Part shown: piece after piece, positions 29,351 to 39,435 of the stretch
Layout of the letters: the number at the start of each line of letters is the position of its first letter
Position numbering within the stretch: the stretch's first letter is position 1
Source of the DNA: Chrysogorgia sp. JL179-B06
Lineage: Eukaryota; Cnidaria; Anthozoa; Scleralcyonacea; Chrysogorgiidae
Direction: 5' to 3'
DNA length: 64,000 nt
Assembly (NCBI GenBank): GCA_035772405.1
Contig: JAYKKM010000452.1
Span: forward strand, 1,822,001 to 1,886,000
The notes under the pieces: generated by a model
Told to the model about the DNA's origin: nothing
The model's input: only the letters and a program-made list of their open reading frames with translations
The model's database searches: none
Position numbers and translations under genes: made by a program

Positions 29351-29554
29351 ATGGACAAACTTATGAGGCAGATGAGTTATGGTTTAACAATTGATGAGAT
29401 CGCGAATGAGACGCAAATTAAGTGTGGAGACACCTCCAGGCTTTACCACTGCTTGGATTGTGACGTTGTAAAAAACATGACTGGCTGTGGTGGGTACGCG
29501 TGTCCAAAGTGTGTGACATTGAATGGGGTTACACTCAGAGTTATAGTGACATGA
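29351..29554 (+). CDS. Zinc-ribbon-like small protein
   Basis: 67 residues from ATG 29351. Four cysteines in CLDC...CGGYACPKC form a ribbon-like metal site. Its TGA overlaps the next ATG (ATGA at 29551-29554). It may be the N-terminal part of a longer frameshifted protein that includes the next gene. Confidence 0.45.
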   Translation: MDKLMRQMSYGLTIDEIANETQIKCGDTSRLYHCLDCDVVKNMTGCGGYACPKCVTLNGVTLRVIVT

Positions 29555-29934
29555 GACTCACACGACCAAAAAGCGTTCACAAGCGGTCTTGGTGGATGGG
29601 AAGGAGACTGCGGAACGTTGCGAAGGGCGAGCACCTTGAGTTGATAAAAGAGGACTTCTTGAAAGTTGTCAATGTGTTGTACTCATGCAATTTGATAAAG
29701 GGTAGAAACGTCAGCAGATACGGATACTACATTATTAGGTTGTGTCATAGAAGACAACTCGAGACACTCGAAATGGTGTCAGACCTTAAAGACGGAAAGG
29801 TGAAAGAGAAGTTTGACGACAATCTGTTTGGGGTGGTGTATCCAAAGTTGGGGTGGTGTGAGAGTAGCGATCGTTATTACAACGAGTGGCTTAGGAAAAA
29901 AAATACAAGTGTAGTATATAGAAGCCATGGGTGA
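29551..29934 (+). CDS. Unknown protein overlapping the polymerase start
   Basis: 127 residues from ATG 29551, basic and helical (RSWWMGRRLRNVAKGEHLEL, LIKGRNVSRYGYYIIRLCHR), ending TGA at 29932. It overlaps the polymerase ATG at 29927 by 8 bp. No family recognised. Confidence 0.55.
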   Translation: MRLTRPKSVHKRSWWMGRRLRNVAKGEHLELIKEDFLKVVNVLYSCNLIKGRNVSRYGYYIIRLCHRRQLETLEMVSDLKDGKVKEKFDDNLFGVVYPKLGWCESSDRYYNEWLRKKNTSVVYRSHG

Positions 29935-32900
29935 CGCCACAGAAAACTCACTCGCTAGAACTGACGTGGTTGGTGCAGCCGTTGTAAATCCGCTAACAGG
30001 TAGAGCAGTCAATGTTCATGGGCGAGTCTACAATCAACTTGTTAGACATGGTGTTTTTAGTGACACGACAAATGCGACTATTGTTAATCCGCTGACAAAC
30101 AGACGAGTTAATGTTGGTAGTCAGACATATAACCGTCTTGTTAGAAATCAGGAAGCACAACCCACAGTTGAAGACCATAGCCCGCGGCTGTTGGATCGAG
30201 CGCTGAGAGGGTTCACAAGGTCTTATGGAGTCGAGGTGGTTAACGACAGAGACATCAATCAGGTAAACGCAGCTAGAAGCGCTGTCATTAACCTTTTGAG
30301 GCGCGAGTTGGGTGAGACTAACGGAATGAAAGTGGTAGAGACAGTTAAGGTCACTTTCGAGAAAGATTTAGGGTTCGATAAGACCACATATAAAACTGCC
30401 TACTTTAACAGCGGAACGTTTGCCGTCATTAATGAGCGTGATATTGAGGATGTCGCCAATCGTGGATCGGAACAGATCTTGACGCGGATAGCTGGGTGGT
30501 TATCTGAGGGGTCTGGATGGACTATCGACAAAATAGACGCACACTACGTCAATATCGCTATTTATAGACCTTTGCATGGGAGTAGCTACATTGCGTTGCC
30601 AAAGGAGCTGTGCAACAGTATGAAGGGCTTGGTAAACGTAAATAATAGGGATGACAACGAGTGTTTTAGATGGTGTCACCTAGCACATAAGTTCCCCGTT
30701 GGAAAACACTCTGATAGAGTGTCGAAGTACGCTAGACGTGTCAGTGAGTTGAATTACGACGGAATTGACTTCCCAGTCACACTCAAAGATTACAACAAGA
30801 TTGAAAAGGCTAACGATATTAGCATTAATGTTTCTGGGTATGAAAATAAGCAGCCATTTCCTGTGTACGTTTCTAAGGAGGTGTATCCTGACCATATGGA
30901 CCTATTGTTGATAACTAATGATGTGGGCAACAAGCATTATGTGTATATTCGCGACTTCAACAAATTTATGTACCGTCAGACAGAGCATAAGGCGAGAAAG
31001 CACTTTTGTAGGTATTGTTTGCAGTGTTTTACCCGAGCGGACGTGCTTGAAAGTCATGTTGAAGTGTGTTTGGTCATTAATGGGAAGCAAGCTATTAAAA
31101 TGCCGCAAAAAGGTACGAAAGTGAAACATAAGAATTTTAGTAGACAACTAAACGTACCATTTGTGGTGTACGCAGACTTCGAGGCTATCACACAGAAGGT
31201 GCACACAGCAACACCATCAAGCAAGTGTAGCTACACAAATGCTTACCAGAGGCACGTTGACTGTGGTTATGGGTATAAATTGGTTTGTTGCTACGACGAC
31301 GAGTATAGTAAGCCAGTAAAAGTGTACCGCGGTGAGAATGCAGTCAACAAGTTCATTGGGGAGATGTTAGAAATTGTCGAATATTGTAAATAAACATCTG
31401 AGAGTCACTTTAACAAAGAAATGACACTAACTGATGACGATAAACAAGACTTTGACGAGGCTAAAAGTTGTCATATTTGTAGTGTTGAGTACACTGGCGC
31501 TGATGTTAGAGTGAGAGACCACTGTCATGTCTCAGGTAAGTACAGAGGGTCCGCACATCGCGACTGTAACGTGAACTTTAAATTGACTGATAAAATTCCT
31601 GTGATCTTTCATAACTTACGCGGTTACGATAGCCATTTCATCATGCAGGAAATTGGTAAGTTTGGTCAAGACATAAATGTGATACCGAACAACATGGAGA
31701 AGTACATGGCGTTCATGCTTGGAAAAAACTTGGTATTTTTGGACAGCTTTCAGTTCATGAGTAGCTCTTTGGACAACTTGGTGAAGAACCTACCAAGAGA
31801 CGCTTTCAAACACACGTCAGAAGTGTTTCATGACCATGGGTTGGCACTTATGACAAGAAAGGGGGTCTATCCCTATGATTATATGGACTCCTTTGATAAA
31901 TTCGACGAAAGCGAGCTACCCTCTAAAAAGGACTTCTACAATATTCTGAATGATGAAGATATTACGGAAGAAATGTATGAGCGCGCTTGCGATGTGTGGG
32001 ACTACTTCGACGTTGAGAATATGGGTGGGTATCACGATCTGTATTTGAAAAGTGATGTGCTCTTGCTCGCTGACGTTTTTGAGAACTTTAGAAAGACATG
32101 CCATCGCGAGTATAAATTAGACCCGTGTCACTATTTCACGTCGCCTGGATTGGCTTGGGATGCCATGTTAAAGATGACTGGAGTGGAACTCGAATTATTG
32201 TCTGACATTGACATGTTCCAGTTCGTAGAATTAGGTATGCGTGGTGGTGTGAGCTACATATGCAACAGACATGGCGTGGCGAACAATAAGTACATGAAGG
32301 GGTATGATAAAACGCAAGAGTCGAAGTATTTGATGTACCTTGGTGCCAACAATTTGTATGGGTGGGCAATGAGTCAGAGTCTCCCTACAGGTGGCTTCAA
32401 GTGGTTGACTGAGAGAGAGATAAAAAAGGTTAATCTACACGACTATCACAACAATAGTAAAAAGGGCTTACTGCTTGAAGTCGACTTGGAGTACCCAGAC
32501 TATTTGCATGACCTACATAACGATTACCCGTTGGCTCCTGAGAAGATGGAGATAACTGTTGACATGTTGTCGGGGTACTGCACGAAAATCAAAAATAAGT
32601 TTAATGTGAGTGTTGGTGGTGTGAAGAAGCTGGTGACTAATTTGATAGACAAAAAAAAGTATGTGTGTCACTATAGAAATCTGCAGTTGTACATGGATCT
32701 TGGATTAAAAATCAAAAAGGTGCATAGGGTCCTACAGTTTGACCAGTCCAAGTGGTTGGGTAAGTACATCGACTTTAACACAGTCAAAAGAACCGCGGCT
32801 AAGAACGCTTTCGAGAAGGATTTCTTCAAGTTGATGAACAACAGCGTGTTTGGAAAAACAATGGAACATTTGAGGAAGCGTGTGGACGTAAGATTAGTGA

Positions 32901-33631
32901 CCACTGGGAAGAAATTTAAAAAGCTTGTCTCGAAGCCGACGTTTGTGTCTTGCAAGATATTTAGCGAGAACTTAGTTGCTGTTCATAAAGTTAAAGAAAC
33001 GCTGACATTGAGCAGGCCTGCATATGTGGGTATGTGCATACTCGACTTGAGCAAAACGCTGATGTACGATTTTCACTATAATTACATTATGAAAAAGTAC
33101 TCTAGCGATACCTGCAGATTACACTTCACTGACACCGACAGTCTGCTGTACACAATTAAAACTGATGACGTCTATTCTGACTTTATGATGGAGCGTGAAA
33201 AGTTCGACAATAGCGATTACCCTGCAGACAACCCATTCGCTTTCAAAGAGAACAAGAAAGTTATTGGTAAGATGAAAGACGAGTGCGCTGGAACACCAAT
33301 TATTGAGTTCGTTGGGTTGCGCAGTAAGATGTACAGTTATTTGAAAGAGGACGGAGGTGGTGGGAAAACTGCAAAAGGCATCAGAAAGAATATAATTAAA
33401 AAAGTAATTAAGCATGAAGATTATAAAAGTGTGTTACTTGAGCAGAAACAATTGCGACACACAATGAAGACCATTAGAAGTGTCAAACACCAGCTCGGTA
33501 GTTATGAAATTAATAAAGTGTCGTTATCCTGTTTTGATGATAAACGATACCTTTTAGAAAATGGTATTGACTCCTACGCGTATGGTCACAAAAACATTGT
33601 AGTGAGAGACACACCCACTGACACGTATTAA
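29927..33631 (+). pseudogene. POLB: Protein-primed family B DNA polymerase (in-frame TAA, motif A mutated)
   Basis: One frame of about 1,235 codons with TAA at 31391-31393. The upstream segment has two NPLTxRxVNV...YNxLVR repeats (residues ~20-40 and 53-73), a CX2C-type finger (~360) and Exo I (VVYADFEA, ~413). The downstream segment has an HNH-like CHIC...HRDCN site, Exo II (NLRGYDSHF), Exo III (YHDLYLKSDVLLLAD), motif B (NNSVFGKT) and motif C (HFTDTDSLLY). Motif A reads YLGANNLYGW: the metal-binding Asp expected before ANNLYGW is Gly (GGT, 32342-32344). The enzyme normally replicates the element from a protein primer. It ends 15 bp before the right inverted repeat. Confidence 0.93.
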
Positions 33632-33646
33632 ACACTGCGATGTGGC

Positions 33647-34417
33647 TTGTTGTCGGGAGGAATCACAACGTCGAAACATGTGTACGATCACCATTTTAGA
33701 AGTGCGACAAACACTGAAAATAGTGAACAAACGGACTAATCTATTATTAACAGGTGGCAATAATCTAATTTGCATAACAGGTGGCAATTTTATCACGCGT
33801 GAGACACTTTTACGATACATAAATTTGTAAAAGCGTTGAAATGACTATTTTCTTAAATGTGATTTGACAAATTTGTGAAAATGTTGAAACGACTATTTTC
33901 CTAAATGTGATTTGACAAATTTGTGAAAATGTTGAAACGACTATTTTTAAAATGTGACATAAATTTGTGAAAATGTTGAAACGACACTTTCTATTATTTT
34001 TTTTAAATGTGACGTAAACCTGTGAAAATGTTGAAACGACTATTTTTCCTAAATGCGATTTGACATAAATTTGTGAAAATGTTGAAACGACACTTTCTAT
34101 TTTTTAAAATATGACTGAAATAACACCAAATTTAGCGAAAATCGCGATTTGGTATAAATTTGGTGTGGTTCGTTAGTCTCGCGTGTGTTTGACATCAATT
34201 GAGTAGAAAACGTGAGGGGTGTCTAGCTTGATTAACGACCGCCATTGTAGTATAGAGAGTGGGGGTGCGAGCTTATTCGATGTTTTCCGTAAATGTAGAA
34301 TTACCGAAATGACACCAAACTTTGTCGAATCGCGATTTGGCAAAATTTGGCGATGTTTTGGTATTTATATTTACGGTTAACATCGATTGGGCTCGCACCC
34401 CCACTCTCTATACTACT
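33647..34417 (-). repeat. Polinton right terminal inverted repeat (771 bp)
   Basis: Reverse complement of 15626-16396, with about two differences. It contains the reversed subterminal array (about 33828-34090), the fold-back terminus (34247-34417), and a plus-strand copy of the last ~30 codons of the first leftward gene (to TAA 33737-33739). Confidence 0.95.
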
Positions 34418-34423
34418 AAAATA
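34418..34423. repeat. Polinton target-site duplication, right
   Basis: AAAATA directly follows the ACT terminus and is identical to 15620-15625. Confidence 0.95.
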
Positions 34424-34431
34424 CTACAAAC

Positions 34432-34513
34432 GACTAAACGGCATCTTTCCAATATCCATTGATCATCTATACAGCTGTTCATGCAATGGATGTTGGAAAG
34501 ATGCCGTTTAGTC
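34432..34513. ncRNA. MicroRNA-precursor-like hairpin
   Basis: An 82-nt hairpin. GACTAAACGGCATCTTTCCA plus the next ~10 nt pairs with its reverse complement ending at 34513, with one G-U-type difference over ~29 bp and a loop of about 24 nt. Length and stem fit a pre-miRNA, but a tiny palindromic MITE would look the same. It begins 8 bp beyond the Polinton target duplication. Confidence 0.5.
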
Positions 34514-35129
34514 TTAATTTGTAATATTTTGAATATTTTACACTTGTTAATTTAAGTATAGGGCTAGAGTAGACTTCTTTCATTTGTGTGCATGAATTTA
34601 AATAATAAAAAATACTTATTAATAAGCATGATACGCTAGTCAGGTTGGCTGAATCATCAAGTTACAAACTAAGCGGTGACACTAACCCCGCGTTACGGCG
34701 GGGTAGCGCCCGGGATGGGAGGGGAGTGGAGCGTGGGAAGAGAAGACCCTGGTAAAGGCTGGTCACGTGACTCCAAGGATATTGGATTATTTTGTATCCT
34801 GGCTTATTCTCGCTTATATCATCCGGGGGGCCGGATCGCTGTGAAAACATACTCGGTATATGGATAATTTAAAAATATTACAATTTATTGGAAAGACAGT
34901 AATATGTTCAATAAGTAATAAAAACTCAAAACATTATTAAACAACAGTTTTAATTTGTATTTGTCAGACTGTAAATAATTACAAAAATAACATATCCAAT
35001 GGTCAATATACTGTTCGAATTAAAGTACCTGTAGTAGATCTGGAAATATGCAGTTTGAATATAAAACGTCGAGACCGAAACCACACCAGAAATCCGTATA
35101 AATCCCTATAAATGCTTTCAACACTTTTA

Positions 35130-36206
35130 ACCCCCTCGCCCGGCGCGAAGCGCCGGCGGCCGAAGGCCTGAGGGCGAGGGTGCTAATATCGACCGGCATT
35201 TAGTCCCTTATCACGGGCCTTGGCAGGTCGAGTTTATTTATATATTTACATGCATCAACGGCGTCCGCGCGACATCGGAAAATTTGGTCCAGGTAACTAG
35301 ATACTCAGCATTTGAATTAATATTGAAATTAAACCGTCACATGATTGCGAATGCAAAAATCGAAACGGTTCACAGGGTTTTTTCATAAAGAGATTAAAGA
35401 GACATAGTTTTTTGAGGAAATAGAAATCCGAGTCCCAGTATGTATATTGACTTGCTAATTCCAAATCTGTTTTCAGAATTGAAAACGGTTATATATTGAT
35501 CGAGATATTCAAAATAATATACGACGAAGTGACCAGTACATAAACCATTTTTACGAAGGGTATTCACGTTCTCGCAATATAGTAGACACATATGTTATGT
35601 AGTTTGACTCGCTAATTGCAAATCTGGTTTCAGAATTGAAAACGGTTATATATTGATCGAGATATTCAAAATAATATACGACGAAGTGACCGGCTTATAT
35701 AGCCGACTAATTTCTAAGACAAGTACATAAACCATTTTTACGAAGGGTATTCATGTTCTCGTAATATATTAGACACATATATGTGATGTATTTTGACTCT
35801 TTAATTCCAAATCTGTTTTCAGAATTGAAAACTGTTAAATATTGATCGAGATAACGTTCAAATATATACGACGTAGTGACTAGCTTATAATATAGCCGAC
35901 TAATTCCTAAGTACATAAACCGTTTTTACGAAGGGTACTCACGTTCTCGTAATATAGTAAATACGTATGTTATGTATGTTCACTCGCTAATTCCAAATCT
36001 GTTTTTAGATTTTAAATTGGTTAAATATTGGCCGAGATAGCGTTCAAACATTTCTTCGACGAACACTGTGAATTTTTTCAAAACACAAATACACGGCCAC
36101 GGCGTGCGAGGTATGGGCACCATGGATGGGGAAATTCCCGTAGGGGGGAGGGGGGGGGGGGATAGAAAAGGCGGGCGAGGGGATTATTGCGAATTCGTAT
36201 TTCTAG
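35130..36206 (+). mobile_element. T-hairpin repeat family, copy 3 (short)
   Basis: 5' end: outer stem CCCTCGCCC/GGGCGAGGG (35133-35141 with 35172-35180) enclosing CCGGCGC-GAA-GCGCCGG and GGCC-GAA-GGCC. 3' end: GGCGGGCGAGGGGATTATTG at 36170-36189, then CGTATTTCTAG. The interior differs from copies 1 and 2, so only the ends are shared. Confidence 0.65.
35440..36060. repeat. Tandem array, four ~170-bp units
   Basis: The block GCTAATTCCAAATCTGTTTT...GAATTGAAAACGG...CGACGAAGTGAC...CATTTTTACGAAGGGTATTC recurs with starts near 35454, 35610, 35800 and 35984. Small indels separate the units. Confidence 0.8.
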
Positions 36207-36577
36207 TATTTAAAATAATAGTCATAGTCAGACTGCACTCGAACTGTTCTGGTGTTAATCATGTTTATCTTATGACAGCAACAAATGTCCAGTAAATCAA
36301 CGTATTTTTCGAAGTAATCCACCATCTTTCAACGTCTGTCTGCAGTCCGTACTTATACTGTCTTTCCAATAAATTGTAATATTTTTAAATTATCCATATA
36401 TGTTTTAACAGCGATCCGGCCCTCCGGATGATATAAGCCAGGTTACAAAATAATCCAATATCCTTGGAGTCACGTGACCAGCCTTTACCGGGGTCTTCTC
36501 TTCCCTCGCTCCACTCCCATCCCATCCCGGGCGCTACGAGGTTGCATTACGGCAACAACAGTACTTATGTTGGTTAC

Positions 36578-36833
36578 CTGGTAACGATTCGGTAACAATC
36601 CGATCTTGACTTCCACATCTGTCCAATCAGAACCATAGGACAGATTTTTACTCCACACGTGAAATTGATGATTGTTTTGTGCCATGATTAATACAAACAA
36701 TCGTCCCATATCAGATATAGTATAATACCATGGCTTGGAACGATAGCTGAAACGAAAACAACCTTCTGAGGCGTCAATTGGAGGACTCTGGAAATCAAAT
36801 TTACCAAATTTTCCCTTGGATTTGCCAATAATT
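36578..36833 (-). CDS. MAM-domain-like exon
   Basis: On the minus strand the frame reads SEGCFRFSYRS, then MGRLFVLIMAQ, then VWSKN...DWTDVEVKIGL, the Cys-X-Phe/GxLxV/W...W pattern of the second half of a MAM domain. It ends at NRYQ before a GTAACC donor in phase 0. That matches the phase at the same place of the MAM exon at 50601-50863. The acceptor is uncertain (after TTAGCAG at about 36834, or after TTTCCAG at about 36788). The TIR transposon ends only about 40 bp into the downstream intron. Confidence 0.6.
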
Positions 36834-37019
36834 CTGCTAACATATTGCATTGTTGCTACAATGAACAAGAGAAGTAGAATACAGAAATTGTTAATTTCAA
36901 AGTTATTGTAAATCATGATTTAAATTGTGTTCTATTGATACAACCGCTTTTCAGTTATTAGATTTTTATTCCCTGTTGGAAAATACATTTTGGTTGGCTT
37001 GCTGTCGCATCGCATTTTT

Positions 37020-37180
37020 AACAAACCCGAAACTTGGTTGCTTCTCAAAGGTGCGAAGATAATAGAAAGAAAATTTTGAGCGTTATGATATTTATCTTTT
37101 AAGACTCAAACGGGACCAGTTTCGTAAGATGCCACCTCAAGGCCCAGCTTCCTTCCAGCATGGAATTGAACCCACGGCTT
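37020..37180 (-). mobile_element. SINE fragment, same family as at 10 kb
   Basis: On the minus strand, a B-box-containing GGGTTCAATTCC is followed by the body GGTGGCATCTTACGAAACTGGTCCCG and a TCTTAAAA tail. This parallels the 10-kb copies. The 5' head is missing. Confidence 0.6.
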
Positions 37181-37362
37181 ACTATCCTTTTTCCCAGTAT
37201 AAGAGACGAGATTCCAATATGGTTAGTAACACGTGTATATGTAGATGTCGGATTGTTTCTCCGATGTAAGAAGCTCCGCAGCTTCCGCACGTAAAATTAT
37301 ACACAACATGTGACCTAAGACGTAAGGGAATTTTATCTTTAAAAGAAAAGAAGTAAAAAATT

Positions 37363-38215
37363 CTAACTGAGCGATAAATCTAATATCAATTTGAGGATAG
37401 GCATATCAGAGAAGTTTTCGGAGTTGCGTTCGGATTTGAACGAAGTGTTGACCGAGAAATAAACAGGGCGTTTAGGAACTGTGGGTGGTTTAGGTGATTT
37501 AGAGAAAACTTTGTCGAGAAAAGCGGTAACACAGCTGTCGAGAAATTTATCTGGATAACCATTATTGATAAGGATGCGTTTTAGTTTTGGTTCAACATTA
37601 AAAATAGCATACGGAGAATAAATGTTGAAGCAACGGTTAAGTAAGGAAAAGATTAGATCTCTATTGTAAGAAAACGGAATAAAAGAATCAAAAGATGTCA
37701 AAAGACCAGTAAAAGTAGGTTTACGGAAGCATTTGTGGAAAAGCAACCACCGGAACGATTGACACTTACTGTATGACCCGGAAAGACAAGGATTTGTTTA
37801 CATGCTTAGAGTTAAGGTAATTAAGAAATGGAAGAACGTGATCGGAAGAACGAAACAATATAAAACAGTCGTCAACATAACGACGATAAAACAAAGGATT
37901 GAACTCAGGTGGACACTGGACATTCATCTATCCAAGTGCGTTCATGATAGGCGAGAAATATATTGGCAAAGAGAGATCCCTGCAGGGGAGAACCCATGGC
38001 AACGCCATCTATACCTGTTGATATACTTCGCCGTTGAACAATCTAAAAGTTTGCGAAACTCGACAATAGAAAAGCCATGAAATTTAGTAGAGCCAACGAA
38101 AACCTTTTGAATAATGATGTCGATGGTTTCATCTAATGGAATGTTTGTGAAAAGAGAGGTTACGTCAAAGCTAGCCATAAACTCGTTATCCGTGTTGAAA
38201 TCTAAATCAAGTAGC
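37363..38215 (-). pseudogene. Penelope-like element reverse transcriptase, frameshifted
   Basis: Minus-strand blocks in order: MASFDVTSLFTNIPLDETI (motif A), then after a shift DGVAMGSPLQGSLFANIFL (motif B), RRYVDDCFILFRS (YVDD catalytic box, about 37850-37885), and after another break KPTFTGLLTSFDSFIPFSYN with the following thumb helix. This set is specific to Penelope-like RTs. At least three frame changes make it a relic. Confidence 0.85.
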
Positions 38216-38234
38216 TATTTAACAAAGGAAAAAC

Positions 38235-38600
38235 TATACCACATCAAACACCACAGCGCCATTCATTTGATTGTGATTCGGCAGGAGTGATTTACATTAT
38301 ATCGTGTAAAACTTGTGGCAAGATTTATGTTGGAAGCACAATTATATATTTTAGAAAGCGTTTCAACAACCACAAGAGTAGCATGAATAGGTATAGTAAA
38401 GGGCAGAGAGAAATAGCTGGTGAGTATCTTTATACTGCATTTTTTTGAAACTGGCCACAATGGTATTGAGGATATGAGAGTAAAGATTATTGATAAGACA
38501 AATGTAAATGAACCTACTAACAGGAAGGGGTTCTGGGCTTATAAATTAAATTATTTTGTCACCTCTAGGACTCAATTTAAGATACGACTTTATTTAAATA
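38235..38600 (+). pseudogene. GIY-YIG endonuclease fragment of a Penelope-like element
   Basis: The plus-strand translation gives GVIYIISCKTCGKIYVGST followed by FRKRFNNHKSSMNRY and, in another frame, GHNGIEDMRVKIIDKTN and RKGFWAYKLN. This is the GIY-YIG domain that normally follows the RT of EN+ Penelope elements on the same strand. Here it faces away from the RT piece, so two inverted partial copies abut near 38.22 kb. Confidence 0.8.
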
Positions 38601-38692
38601 TTCTACTATATAAACATGTTATATTATTCCTAAACTTTGCATATCTAATAAGGGCCTGTCTATAAAAGCCCATGAACTCTTGTAAACTCGTG

Positions 38693-38729
38693 TTTCTTGA
38701 CAAAGGGGCTGGACCCCGAAACGTTGAAA
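38693..38729 (+). ncRNA. Degenerate hammerhead ribozyme motif (Penelope-associated)
   Basis: Stem I TTTC (38693-38696) pairs with GAAA (38726-38729). The core is TTGACAA instead of CTGATGA. Stem II GGGG-CTGGA-CCCC, then GAAAC and the GTT cleavage triplet are in the right order. Core substitutions should abolish activity. It lies just downstream of the GIY-YIG fragment, where Penelope elements carry hammerheads. Confidence 0.55.
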
Positions 38730-38763
38730 ATAAAGTTTTTTCAAAAAGTTTTTATCGTGATTG

Positions 38764-38935
<172 letters not shown>

Positions 38936-39111
38936 CTAATGATGTTATAATTTTGGAACGAGGTTATAATAACAAACGTGAACGTTTAATTTTAGAGTCC
39001 TTGCATTCTACTATAGATAGTAATACGGTCAATGAAAAATGTGAATTTCAACAATCTTATACACCATTGTTGTGGTCGATATATATATATATGTATATAT
39101 AGTACAATATC

Positions 39112-39151
39112 TACAGACAAGTGTTTCGCTGTTCCACAGCTCATCAGTGTA
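39112..39151 (-). ncRNA. Type I hammerhead ribozyme, copy 1
   Basis: Minus strand, 5' to 3': stem I UACA, core CUGAUGA (39141-39147), stem II GCUG-UGGAA-CAGC (39128-39140), GAA, a minimal stem III AC-ACUU-GU, cleavage triplet GUC (39116-39118), and stem I partner UGUA (39112-39115). All core positions are canonical. Confidence 0.85.
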
Positions 39152-39395
39152 TAGCTTGGTTCATTCTAGATATGGGCATGAGAACTAATTATACACAAGC
39201 GATTGCCGGTGACAACCGCTTGTGGTACAAACGGCAGTCATGCGCACATCCAGAGTGCGTGAAGCGGTATAGGGTCAGAGTGCTCAAACTACCACAAGGG
39301 TAGTGGCCGCGTTGCATTATCGCTAAAGGACACCTACACCAACTTCACAGAGTGCTCAACAACACCAAAGTGAAGGAGCGTAATAGTACAATATC

Positions 39396-39435
39396 TACAG
39401 ACACGTGTTTCGCTATTCCACAGCTCATCAGTGTA
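39396..39435 (-). ncRNA. Type I hammerhead ribozyme, copy 2
   Basis: Same order: UACA, CUGAUGA (39425-39431), stem II GCUG-UGGAA-UAGC (a G-U wobble replaces the G-C pair of copy 1, keeping the stem), GAA, stem III ACACGUGU region, GUC (39400-39402), UGUA (39396-39399). Confidence 0.85.

Larger units (their letters stand above)
15626..34417. mobile_element. Polinton/Maverick (polintovirus-like) element, complete but degraded
   Basis: An 18,792-bp element bounded by a 6-bp target duplication and 771-bp terminal inverted repeats that start AGTAGTATAGAG. It encodes the Polinton hallmark set: protein-primed B-family polymerase, retroviral-type integrase with chromodomain, FtsK/A32-like packaging ATPase and double-jelly-roll major capsid protein. 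It adds accessory genes (thymidine kinase, BRO-N/VRR-NUC, fibre-like). Polintons self-synthesise their DNA and probably can form virions. In-frame stops in five genes, frameshifts in three and a lost polymerase catalytic residue indicate that this copy is defective. Confidence 0.97.
34703..36537. mobile_element. DNA transposon with ~200-bp terminal inverted repeats
   Basis: 34703-34901 matches the reverse complement of 36356-36537 with a few indels. Both ends begin GTAGCGCCCGGGATGGGA and include GGCTGGTCACGTGACTCCAA. It encodes no transposase. The interior holds a four-unit tandem array (35440-36060) and, nested within it, a copy of the T-hairpin family. I could not define a target duplication. 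Confidence 0.8.
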
